Shown piece by piece: positions 35,623 to 42,569 of a stretch of DNA of 64,000 bases. Origin of the DNA: Saprospiraceae bacterium (GTDB lineage Bacteria; Bacteroidota; Bacteroidia; Chitinophagales; Saprospiraceae); the NCBI GenBank assembly GCA_022841345.1, contig JALHRR010000025.1:1-64000 (forward strand), read 5' to 3'. The translations under genes and the position numbers were made by a program. A model generated the notes under the pieces. It did not search any database, was not told the DNA's origin, and worked only from the letters and a program-made list of their open reading frames with translations. Each line of letters opens with the position of its first letter. The stretch's first letter is position 1.

Positions 35623-37128
35623 TTACTTTTTTATCAGCTTTCTGCTGCTAAGAACCTGACCATCTGCACTTTTTATAAGTAAAATGTAAGGGCCGGGGAT
35701 AAGATGGGCTACATTGACAGGAGTATTCAGATGTACTTGTTGATTTAAACAAAGTATACCCGAATTATTAAAAATTTGAGCACGCAGGAATGTAGCATTC
35801 AGATCTTCAAAATCCACCTGGATATATTCAGAGAAAGGATTTGGAAATATTTTAAAAATCTCAGAAACTAACTCAATTGTAGAGTTGGGTTCTACAAGTT
35901 TGAAAATATACTCTTGTCTTGAGTTAATTGCCGGAGCCGGATTAATTTGATTAATCTGAACAGCTGTTTGCATATAGTAATTAGGGTTGAAATCAATATT
36001 AGGATTAATGAAAGATCCGGGTTCAAAATCAAGATCATAAGTAAAATCTGTCATCCTGCTAATCAGCCAGGAATCCGGGACCGACAGAGGTGTGTATTCA
36101 GATGTAGTCAATAGATTTCCGAAAGAATCGTACTCATAATCTGTTTTAGTTGTCACATTCCACGCCTGAGATGCCAAACTCCAGGTCTCACGTAAAATGG
36201 ATTCGATTATGAGTGTTTCTGAATATGTATAAGATGTTCTCGTTGCATTTCGCCAGATATTCATACCATCTGTGGCAGGTAATGACAGGATTTCCTGAAC
36301 TCTTGACCCATTTAAATCATACTCAATTTCTACCTTCTGAAAGGGTCTCAAAGCAAAATCCGGTGCACTTGCAATAAAGGATGAAAAGAATGTCATTTGC
36401 CCCGATGAGTTAAATTCTCTGGTAATTTCCTGAGTAAGTCTCAACATACCCATTGCCAAAGTTTCCAGTTTATAGAGTACATTGTTTCCGGAGGCATCAT
36501 ATTCATAATTATCGACCCTGTCTATCACAAAAGCCATCGTTCCTGCATTCCAGGTTTTTCTCGTCTGCGTAATCAAAAATCCGTTTTCAAGCACACGGTC
36601 TATCATGACATCAGGCAACCACTTTTGCTCATTATTATCCCATTTCTCTGTAATCGTACCTATCCAGATGCCATCTCCATTATACAGCAATTGCCTCTTG
36701 ATGTCCAATATCCGTTCACCGGTATTTAAATTAAATACATAGGTAGTATCACTTAATAGTTGATTATCTTCATTATACACCCCAAAGATCTCACTGTTAG
36801 GCAAAATTGTACCCGCATCGGATACGAAGGATAAATTTCTTCGAAAATTAAGGTTATAGTTAGCATCATAACCGTAATGTGTCTCCAATGTCTGTCTGTA
36901 GATTCCTGATGATGGGGCAAATCTTTTGAAGGTATCGAGGACTGCTCTTACAGAAGATCGCTGAGGATTGAACAAATAAAAATTTTCGTAAACATCTGAT
37001 TCAATGCTACCCCATGCATTGGGTGAAAATTGAGCAAATGCATCATCATTATCAAAATTAAAATCCTGAGCAGATAAGCTACTGACAACCAATAGAAAAG
37101 AAAATAGGATAGGTAAAGACTTAAGCAT
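35623..37128 (-). CDS. T9SS type A secreted protein with YD-like repeats
   Basis: From MLKSLPILFSFLLVVSSLSA at 37128 the product is about 501 residues with a signal peptide. The annotated frame extends 26 codons further, but the extra N-terminus is not a signal. The middle has repeated tyrosine-aspartate units such as YEYDASGN, EYDLNGS and YEYDSFGN, spaced by antiparallel strands, which resemble the beta-sheet repeats of YD/RHS-like proteins. The C-terminal 75 residues are a T9SS sorting domain (FKIFPNPFSEYIQVDF ... GPYILLIKSADG ... SRKLIKK). It is a surface or secreted structural protein with no visible catalytic residues. Confidence 0.78.
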   Translation of the reverse strand: MLKSLPILFSFLLVVSSLSAQDFNFDNDDAFAQFSPNAWGSIESDVYENFYLFNPQRSSVRAVLDTFKRFAPSSGIYRQTLETHYGYDANYNLNFRRNLSFVSDAGTILPNSEIFGVYNEDNQLLSDTTYVFNLNTGERILDIKRQLLYNGDGIWIGTITEKWDNNEQKWLPDVMIDRVLENGFLITQTRKTWNAGTMAFVIDRVDNYEYDASGNNVLYKLETLAMGMLRLTQEITREFNSSGQMTFFSSFIASAPDFALRPFQKVEIEYDLNGSRVQEILSLPATDGMNIWRNATRTSYTYSETLIIESILRETWSLASQAWNVTTKTDYEYDSFGNLLTTSEYTPLSVPDSWLISRMTDFTYDLDFEPGSFINPNIDFNPNYYMQTAVQINQINPAPAINSRQEYIFKLVEPNSTIELVSEIFKIFPNPFSEYIQVDFEDLNATFLRAQIFNNSGILCLNQQVHLNTPVNVAHLIPGPYILLIKSADGQVLSSRKLIKK

Positions 37129-37206
37129 AGTTACACTTTTTAGTTTATTAAAATAATAAATGCTCACAAGTCTGATGAATTGAATCAAGGCAAAAACGTA
37201 GCACAA

Positions 37207-37678
37207 GATAAGCTATAGTATTGAAAAGGTAAAAACCTTAAATCTGCTTTCCTGAGTTCTGCCCGTACTAATGATACGCCTCGTTGGTCTAAGTCTGTGA
37301 CTTATATCTAATATTTAATGAATTTGTAATTCATTTAAGAGAATATACATTTTAAAACCCGGCTACTTTCACCGTTGCCCGGACGTAACCCGATAAACGA
37401 AATTGAAGACATATCCAGCCTTATCATGATGGGCGGGTAGGTATATTCAAACCGGCTTTTTCGCGAGGGGATTTACCGCCTCTCTAATTTATGCCGCCCC
37501 TTCAGGGATTGTAGCAACTTTCAAGGGACTTTCGGCCAAAAGTCAGCAGCAGCTATTCAGGATGTTCCCACAGTTTAATTTTCAATTGTTCATTATCAAT
37601 TGTCAATTTTTTCGCCTTACTACGGCTGTTCGCTAGCAGCCAAAGGCCAAAAGCTAAAAGCTGCTCCCATCCCCTCCC
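37207..37678. other. Repeat-bearing intergenic region
   Basis: A 470-bp stretch between two minus-strand genes. It contains the inverted copy of the dispersed 60-bp element and low-complexity words (AATTTTCAATTG...CAATTGTCAATT near 37577-37611; GGCCAAAAGCTAAAAGCTG near 37643). I see no gene in it. Confidence 0.6.
37452..37510 (-). repeat. Dispersed 60-bp element, copy 2 (inverted)
   Basis: Read on the minus strand it begins AATCCCTGAAGGGGCGGCAT and ends CCCCTCGCGAAAAAGCCGG, colinear with copy 1 at 30781-30840. The two ends and the GAGGCGGT block are conserved and the middle varies. Confidence 0.8.
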
Positions 37679-38458
37679 CTAAAACTTATACCCTATACCA
37701 TTTCTTACCAAATAAATCAATTGAGGAATTCCTGACGGTGGTCTGGTATCATATATCATCTCAAATGAAGTTGTATAAGTCAAATGCTTTGTGATTTTAA
37801 ACTCCAGGCGAAGGTCTTCCATCAGCCTGTAATCTTCAAGCAATGTGAGAATGGGCTGGAAATAGGTTGTAGATTTTAGAGTAAAATTTTCTCCCGGAAG
37901 GATTGAAAAAGAAAAATAATTGCTCCATCTGTGGTTAAATTCTTCCCGATTGTCCTGAAAACCACGTTCATGCTCATAAATGTAAGTGGTACCCAAATAG
38001 AATCTGTATTTAATGTTCTCAGACAATTTAAATCTGAATCCTGTGCCATACAGGTAACGGGCTTCAATGTCGATTAGAGGATTTCTCTGAAATTGCATCA
38101 GAGCTTCCCATTTGAGCCAGTCTGTCAGGAATCGTGTGTTATATCTCAGATGTCCCAGATACCTGTTAATAAGGTCAACCCCTCCTGATCTGACAATCCC
38201 GGCATCTGCCATGAAAAGAAAAAGATGCCGGTTATTTCTGGTTTTGTACTGGATTAAAGAATTACCGCTGATATTTAACAACTGAGAAACATTCTTTTCC
38301 AATGACATTCCAAGATCAATATGACCGGCAAATCCGGATGTATCTGTATGAATTCTCTTGCCCTCAATATTGACAACCTGAGCGCTTATTGTACAAAAAA
38401 CACTAAGGAAGATAAAATTCAGGACAGTTAAGAAGTATTTAATTTTACAATTACACAT
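37679..38458 (-). CDS. DUF481-type outer membrane beta-barrel protein
   Basis: From MCNCKIKYFLTVLNFIFLSV at 38458 the product is about 259 residues with a signal peptide cleaved near FCTISAQ. The mature protein is made of alternating amphipathic strands (RWSNYFSFSILPGENFTLKS, LRLEFKITKHLTYTTSFEMI) and ends in a phenylalanine (GIGYKF), which suits an outer-membrane barrel of the DUF481/YdiY type. The open frame extends to 38506, but that N-terminus lacks a signal character. Function unknown. It is a single gene between two repeat-containing or promoter-containing spacers. Confidence 0.75.
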   Translation of the reverse strand: MCNCKIKYFLTVLNFIFLSVFCTISAQVVNIEGKRIHTDTSGFAGHIDLGMSLEKNVSQLLNISGNSLIQYKTRNNRHLFLFMADAGIVRSGGVDLINRYLGHLRYNTRFLTDWLKWEALMQFQRNPLIDIEARYLYGTGFRFKLSENIKYRFYLGTTYIYEHERGFQDNREEFNHRWSNYFSFSILPGENFTLKSTTYFQPILTLLEDYRLMEDLRLEFKITKHLTYTTSFEMIYDTRPPSGIPQLIYLVRNGIGYKF

Positions 38459-38506
38459 AGAAATCTTATTATCAGGTACATAAAGATTTACAACCCAAAA
38501 ATACAA

Positions 38507-38915
38507 TAGTATAAGGCTATTCCAAGAAAACTCAGAATAAAAATTGGCAGAAGATATTTAAACAGAATCGAAGCTGATGAAAACGAAATTGTTGCCAAAT
38601 AAAAATAAATGTTAAGAGTTGTTAACAAACATTAATTCTGTGTTATTGTCAAATATGGATAGTTCACAAACATATATTTTGTTATACCTTCGCAGAGTAA
38701 TTCATGACATTTGTCGAGTAAACTTGATACAAGAACAAAGTCATCGCACATTTGTATCGTGAAACAAAACAGATAAAAAGTTATCTGAAAAAAAATTCAA
38801 ACATTTTGTAACCCCCTTTCGATGAAATGCATCTATAGATTTGAAAGCGCAAAAATTGAAATTCACAAACGATATATTGAAATTTAAAGATACTGATATA
38901 TAAATATTAAAAATT
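38507..38915. other. Divergent intergenic region (DUF481 / GIN genes)
   Basis: This 409-bp AT-rich stretch should hold promoters for both flanking genes. A possible pair for the GIN gene is TTG at 38724-38726 and CACATTTG at 38747-38754, with 20 nt between them and one mismatch to TAnnTTTG (plus strand). I see no RNA gene. Confidence 0.4.
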
Positions 38916-39581
38916 ATGAAAACAACAATCAAACAATTAATTCTGAGTTTATCCATTTTATTTTTCGCCTTTAATGGCAAAGCTGAAATCGTAAACGGAA
39001 CCGGTAATGTAACCATACATACCTACAGTATAAATACTGTGAAAAAACTGATAGTAGAAGGAAACTTCGATGTCATCCTTACTTATGGTACTCAATCTGC
39101 ACTTTCAGTTGAAACTGATTCTAACCTGCAGGAAAACATCCTTGTCAATGATGAAAATGGTGTATTACACATCAGAATCAAAGAAAACACAGGAAAGAGC
39201 ACAAAAATGAACCTATACTTAACTATCAACCAATTGGAAAGCATGGGATTTCAGGATGTATTAAGTGTAAAAACTACTAACTTCCTTTGGTTCAACAATA
39301 TCGACCTTACATTGAATACGATAGGTAAAACAGATTTGAAACTGGCTGCCAACAAGATGTCTATTCAACTGGAAGGCGCAGGTGACCTTCACCTATCCGG
39401 TAATGTTCATGAACTAAAAATTATCAACAGTGGTCTGGGTACTATCGTTACCAGGGATTTGGTTTCTGAAAACCTGACGATCGTTCAGCCTAAAAACAGA
39501 AATGTGGAGTTGAAAATGGGCAAACAAGAATCTTTGGAAGTCAAAATGAGTGCTACTCCAGTGGCTTCCCCAAAAGCATAA
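38916..39581 (+). CDS. GIN-domain (DUF2807) exported protein
   Basis: A 221-residue protein with a signal peptide (residues 1-23, ending FNGKA). The rest is one GIN/DUF2807 domain, a right-handed beta-helix-like fold also called putative auto-transporter adhesin head domain. It is recognised by VKKLIVEGNFDVILTYGTQS, LHIRIKENTGK and the stacked turns LNTIGKTDLKLAANKMSIQL and LEGAGDLHLSGN. Such proteins are common in Bacteroidota periplasm or on the surface, and their role is unclear. A strong terminator follows, so it is monocistronic. Confidence 0.85.
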   Translation: MKTTIKQLILSLSILFFAFNGKAEIVNGTGNVTIHTYSINTVKKLIVEGNFDVILTYGTQSALSVETDSNLQENILVNDENGVLHIRIKENTGKSTKMNLYLTINQLESMGFQDVLSVKTTNFLWFNNIDLTLNTIGKTDLKLAANKMSIQLEGAGDLHLSGNVHELKIINSGLGTIVTRDLVSENLTIVQPKNRNVELKMGKQESLEVKMSATPVASPKA

Positions 39582-39634
39582 TCATCTGTAACAACAGACA
39601 GGTTTTTCATACGCTTTATTTAGGAGTTGAACAA

Positions 39635-39662
39635 AAAAAGGCCCTCAAAGGAGGGCCTTTTT
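39635..39662. terminator. Rho-independent terminator after the GIN gene
   Basis: A perfect 12-bp stem AAAAAGGCCCTC/GAGGGCCTTTTT with a tetraloop AAAG, ending in a T-run, 53 nt after the stop codon. Confidence 0.93.
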
Positions 39663-39772
39663 CTATTTGTGCAAAACGCTGCCCGGGTAACAACCTATAC
39701 TATATTCGGAAACTTGTACCCACGTCCGGCAAAATCACGTCAACACCATTGCAGTTCATTGCAATTTCAAGT

Positions 39773-39780
39773 TATCTTTA
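39773..39780 (+). promoter_or_regulatory. Putative -7 box of the cyanophycinase-like gene
   Basis: TATCTTTA differs from TAnnTTTG in its last base and lies 18 nt before the start codon. TTG at 39749-39751 is at a suitable distance for a -33 element. Confidence 0.4.
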
Positions 39781-39798
39781 CTCAATAACTTTTTAGAT

Positions 39799-41127
39799 AT
39801 GAAAGGGACTATTACGATCATTCTCCTGCTGACTTATTCCGCCATGCTTCATGCGCAGGGATATCAATCCTGGCTTACCGGCAGCAGCAATGACATCAAT
39901 ACCAATCATGAGCCAGGTCTGGTTCTGGCAGGGGGCGGAACTGACAATGATTTTGCCATGCAATGGATGCTTCAAAAAGCACAGGGCGGAGACGTAGTTA
40001 TTATACGGACGACGGGATCCAACGGATATAATAGTTACTTCTTTTCTGAGCTTGGCATAAGCCTCAACTCTGTTGAAAGTATTCGGATTGACAACCGTGA
40101 GGGTGCCAATCAAGACTATGTGGCACAGAGAATCAGAGGGGCTGAGGTTCTTTTTATAGCCGGAGGCGATCAAACTACCTATTATGACAACTGGCTGAAT
40201 ACTAAGGTTCATGAGGCCATTTTGTACCTTATTAATGAAAAAAAAGTCACTATAGGTGGCACCAGTGCCGGAATGGCCGTGCTCAGCGAATTCTTTTATG
40301 TGCCTACCGGATCCAGTCTGGTATCCACTGAAGCTTTAGCCAATCCTTACCACCCAAATTCTAATAATATCGGGTCAGCTAATTTCATCTCCCATCCTCA
40401 GTTGGGAAATACTATCACTGATACACATTTTGATAATCGGACCAGAGCAGGCAGAACGGTATCCTTTCTGGCGAGAATGGCAAAAGATAGCAATATCAAT
40501 CCCAGGGGAATCGCATGCAATGAAAGAACTGCAGTTTGCGTGTCGCCCAATGGCGTGGCCAGGGTCTTTGGAGTGGATAGCAATCCAAATACTTTTGCCT
40601 ATTTCATACAGACCAATTGTCTCATCCCGGAATCAATTCCGGAAAATTGTGAGCGGGGAGAAAAACTGCATTGGGTAAAAGATAATAAAGCCCTCAAAGT
40701 GTATAGAGTAAAAGGCGATCAGACAGGTTCCGCTTCCTTCAATATTGCAAACTGGACAAATGGAAACGGTGGAGAATGGTTTCACTGGTATGTGAATAAT
40801 GGGGTTCTGATTCAGGAAGCCGGAGACGCTGAACTATGCAGCACCACTTCAATTCAAGATACAGCGTCAGGAACAAAGGATTTTCAAATTTATCCCATCC
40901 CAGGTGACAGCGTTCTGAAAGTAGCGGTGCACTATACCCCGCCCGGAGGTTTTCACAAATTAATTATCAGCAACAGTCAGGGCGGCCATGTCAAAACCAT
41001 GACAGTAGAGCATGGTACAGGAATCCTCAGCATTGATATCAGCAAATTTAAACCTGGAGTGTACACGCTTTGTATGCAAAGAAATAATACTTCCAATGCC
41101 GGATGTCAGACTTTTTTGAAAATGTAG
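39799..41127 (+). CDS. Cyanophycinase-like S51 peptidase with T9SS domain
   Basis: A 442-residue secreted protein. A signal peptide (residues 1-19, MLHAQ) is followed by an S51 peptidase domain. Its landmarks are LVLAGGGTDNDFAMQW, AEVLFIAGGDQTTYYDNW, the nucleophile elbow IGGTSAGMAVLSEFF and the family-typical TDTHFDNRTRAGR. Cyanophycinases cut the Asp-Arg polymer cyanophycin; exported S51 members may act on other peptides. The last 75 residues are a T9SS type A domain (FQIYPIPGDSVLKVAV ... PGVYTLCMQRNN ... FLKM). It is surface-directed. No cyanophycin synthetase is present in the window. Confidence 0.88.
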   Translation: MKGTITIILLLTYSAMLHAQGYQSWLTGSSNDINTNHEPGLVLAGGGTDNDFAMQWMLQKAQGGDVVIIRTTGSNGYNSYFFSELGISLNSVESIRIDNREGANQDYVAQRIRGAEVLFIAGGDQTTYYDNWLNTKVHEAILYLINEKKVTIGGTSAGMAVLSEFFYVPTGSSLVSTEALANPYHPNSNNIGSANFISHPQLGNTITDTHFDNRTRAGRTVSFLARMAKDSNINPRGIACNERTAVCVSPNGVARVFGVDSNPNTFAYFIQTNCLIPESIPENCERGEKLHWVKDNKALKVYRVKGDQTGSASFNIANWTNGNGGEWFHWYVNNGVLIQEAGDAELCSTTSIQDTASGTKDFQIYPIPGDSVLKVAVHYTPPGGFHKLIISNSQGGHVKTMTVEHGTGILSIDISKFKPGVYTLCMQRNNTSNAGCQTFLKM

Positions 41128-41139
41128 ATGAGAGATGAG

Positions 41140-41219
41140 AGATAAGAGATAAGAGATAAGAGATAAGGTGAACAGCCCTTGGGAGTTATCAGTTATGAGT
41201 TATGAGTTATGAATTATGA
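41140..41219. repeat. Two heptamer microsatellites
   Basis: Four exact copies of AGATAAG run from 41140 to 41167. Three copies of GTTATGA and one ATTATGA run from 41192 to 41219. They start directly after the cyanophycinase stop codon. Degenerate relatives (TTATGAGTTA, AACAGCCGG) recur near 44850-45000. Confidence 0.85.
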
Positions 41220-41224
41220 GTGGA

Positions 41225-41655
41225 ACAGCCGGTTAATATATGAGAAAGTGCAAATTACCATTTGCCCGGCTTGAAAGCTGAATTAATATTCGTTCATGAT
41301 TTTATTGTAGAGACGCAATGCATTGCGTCTCCTCTCTGCACAAACTGCCAGTTAATACATGAGAAAGGGCAAATTATCATTTGCACGACTTGAAAGACGA
41401 ATTAATATTCTTTCATGATTTCATTGTAGAGATGCAAATGCATTGCGTCTCCTCTCTGCACAAACAGCCGGTTAATACTTGAGAAAGGGCAAATTACCAT
41501 TTGCCCGGCTTGAAAGCTGAATTAATATTCGTTCATGATTTTATTGTAGAGACGCAATGCATTGCGTCTCGTTTCTGCACAAACGGACGGTTAATACATG
41601 AGTAAGGGCAAATTGTAATCTGCCTGCCATAGAAGAAGCAAATTAATATTTGTGC
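41225..41655. repeat. 120-bp tandem repeat, 3.6 copies
   Basis: Units begin at 41225, 41344, 41464 and 41583 (lengths 119, 120, 119 and a partial unit of about 73). Each full unit contains two palindromes: GGGCAAAT-TACC-ATTTGCCC (varied between units) and GAGACGCAATGCATTGCGTC, a nearly continuous 22-bp inverted repeat. Units 1 and 3 are closest to each other. No open frame persists through the repeats. Confidence 0.92.
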
Positions 41656-41673
41656 CCAGATGCAGACATGGAT

Positions 41674-41847
41674 TTACTGCTTGATAAATTTTGAAATCAG
41701 ATATTTTCCATCATCATCCATGACCAAAAAGTAAATTCCGGGTTTCAGGTCTCCTACATTTATCTCTGGGTTTCCGCCAAATCCTGTTCTGACAATTGCT
41801 CCTGACACATTCGCGATTTTATTACCTGAATTCCGGACTGAAATCCT
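41674..41847 (-). pseudogene. Orphan T9SS type A sorting-domain fragment
   Basis: The minus strand encodes ISVRNSGNKIANVSGAIVRT, then GFGGNPEINVGDLKPGIYFL and VMDDDGKYLISKFIKQ, ending in TAA at 41674-41676. That is the last two-thirds of a T9SS sorting domain, including the typical LKPGIYFL strand and basic C-terminus. Upstream in frame there is a stop codon at 41848-41850 and no start, so the rest of the gene has been lost. The fragment lies between the 120-bp repeat and hairpin array 2. Confidence 0.85.
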
Positions 41848-41891
41848 TTACAAAAAGGCTGGAGTATTATACAAGCTTTGGTCGTAGTGCG

Positions 41892-42319
41892 GGTGACGCC
41901 CCGGCACGGCTGCGCCTGGCCGGGGTGACGCCTCTTCACTGCTACGCAGTAAAGAGGTGACGCCTGCGAATATGATCAACGGCTGAGCCGTTGATCGTAT
42001 TCGCAGGTGACGTTCCGGAGTTAATTTTGCCAATGGCAAAATCAACGGACGCGGGAAAGGAGGAGCTTATAAAAAGGGAATTTGGAAACTTGCCAATTTT
42101 GCCTGCGGCAAAATTGTTGCTGATAGTTGATTCTACACAAAAAATGTCGCTTACGCAGAAACGTCACTCTTGCCATCGCAGATGGAAAGAATGTCACCTT
42201 TTGCCGCAGGCAAAAGGCGTCACCCCATGCCGGCAAAGCAGGCATGGGGCGTCACCCGTGATACGAATAAGCTCCGGTATTACCCTCAAGCCGGGTACTC
42301 GTATGCCCGTAGCGGTGAC
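41892..42319. repeat. Hairpin array 2 (two arms in opposite orientation)
   Basis: The left arm has GGTGAC at 41892, 41924, 41956 and 42006. The right arm has the complement GTCACC at 42193, 42219 and 42251 and GTCACT at 42163. A final GGTGAC lies at 42314. Between them are hairpins with different stems, for example CCTCTTcACTG/CAGTaAAGAGG, GCGAATA-GATCAACGG/CCGTTGATC-TATTCGC, AATTTTGCC/GGCAAAAT (two versions), CCTTTTGCC/GGCAAAAGG and CCCCATGCC/GGCATGGGG. The orientation switch makes a roughly mirror-symmetric structure centred near 42090. The composition is much more GC-rich than the surroundings. Confidence 0.8.
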
Positions 42320-42475
42320 AGCAAATCAGGGGAATCCCCGGTAGAAGTTGCCCGCGTGAAGGATGCGCAAGGTGGCCGCAGGCCAGTCCACAAGCATTGG
42401 GGACCGAAGCGAAGCGGAGCCTGGAGCAGCCTGACCCGACGAAGGAGGGGCACGCCCAAAGCATTTTTATTTTAA
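42320..42475 (+). other. GC-rich, possibly structured noncoding element
   Basis: Directly after array 2 lies about 155 bp of strongly GC-rich sequence. It contains short perfect hairpins, GGGG-AAT-CCCC at 42329-42339 and TGGCC-GCA-GGCCA at 42373-42385, a direct repeat CGAAGCGAAGCGG, and a GGG-CACG-CCC hairpin followed by T-rich sequence (42447-42474). An open frame crosses it, but the translation is compositionally odd and shared with the hairpin array, so I treat it as noncoding. I cannot name the element. It ends just before the promoter of the S9 peptidase gene. Confidence 0.45.
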
Positions 42476-42486
42476 GGACAAAATTT

Positions 42487-42494
42487 TATCTTTG
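42487..42494 (+). promoter_or_regulatory. Putative -7 box of the S9 peptidase gene
   Basis: TATCTTTG matches TAnnTTTG exactly, with T-rich TTTT at 42464-42467 about 19 nt upstream. Transcription from about 42500 would exclude the ATG at 42492 and supports translation from 42570. Confidence 0.6.
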
Positions 42495-42569
42495 ATGCCT
42501 GATCCAAAAGTTGAAGGGACAAGTATTCAGGAATATTCCTGCTCAAAGTACTGCTTAAACCTGCCTCGT

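Noticed and set aside
42170-42475. 101-residue plus-strand protein
   Set aside because: The frame runs through the hairpin array and the GC-rich element. Its composition follows the repeats and no domain is visible.
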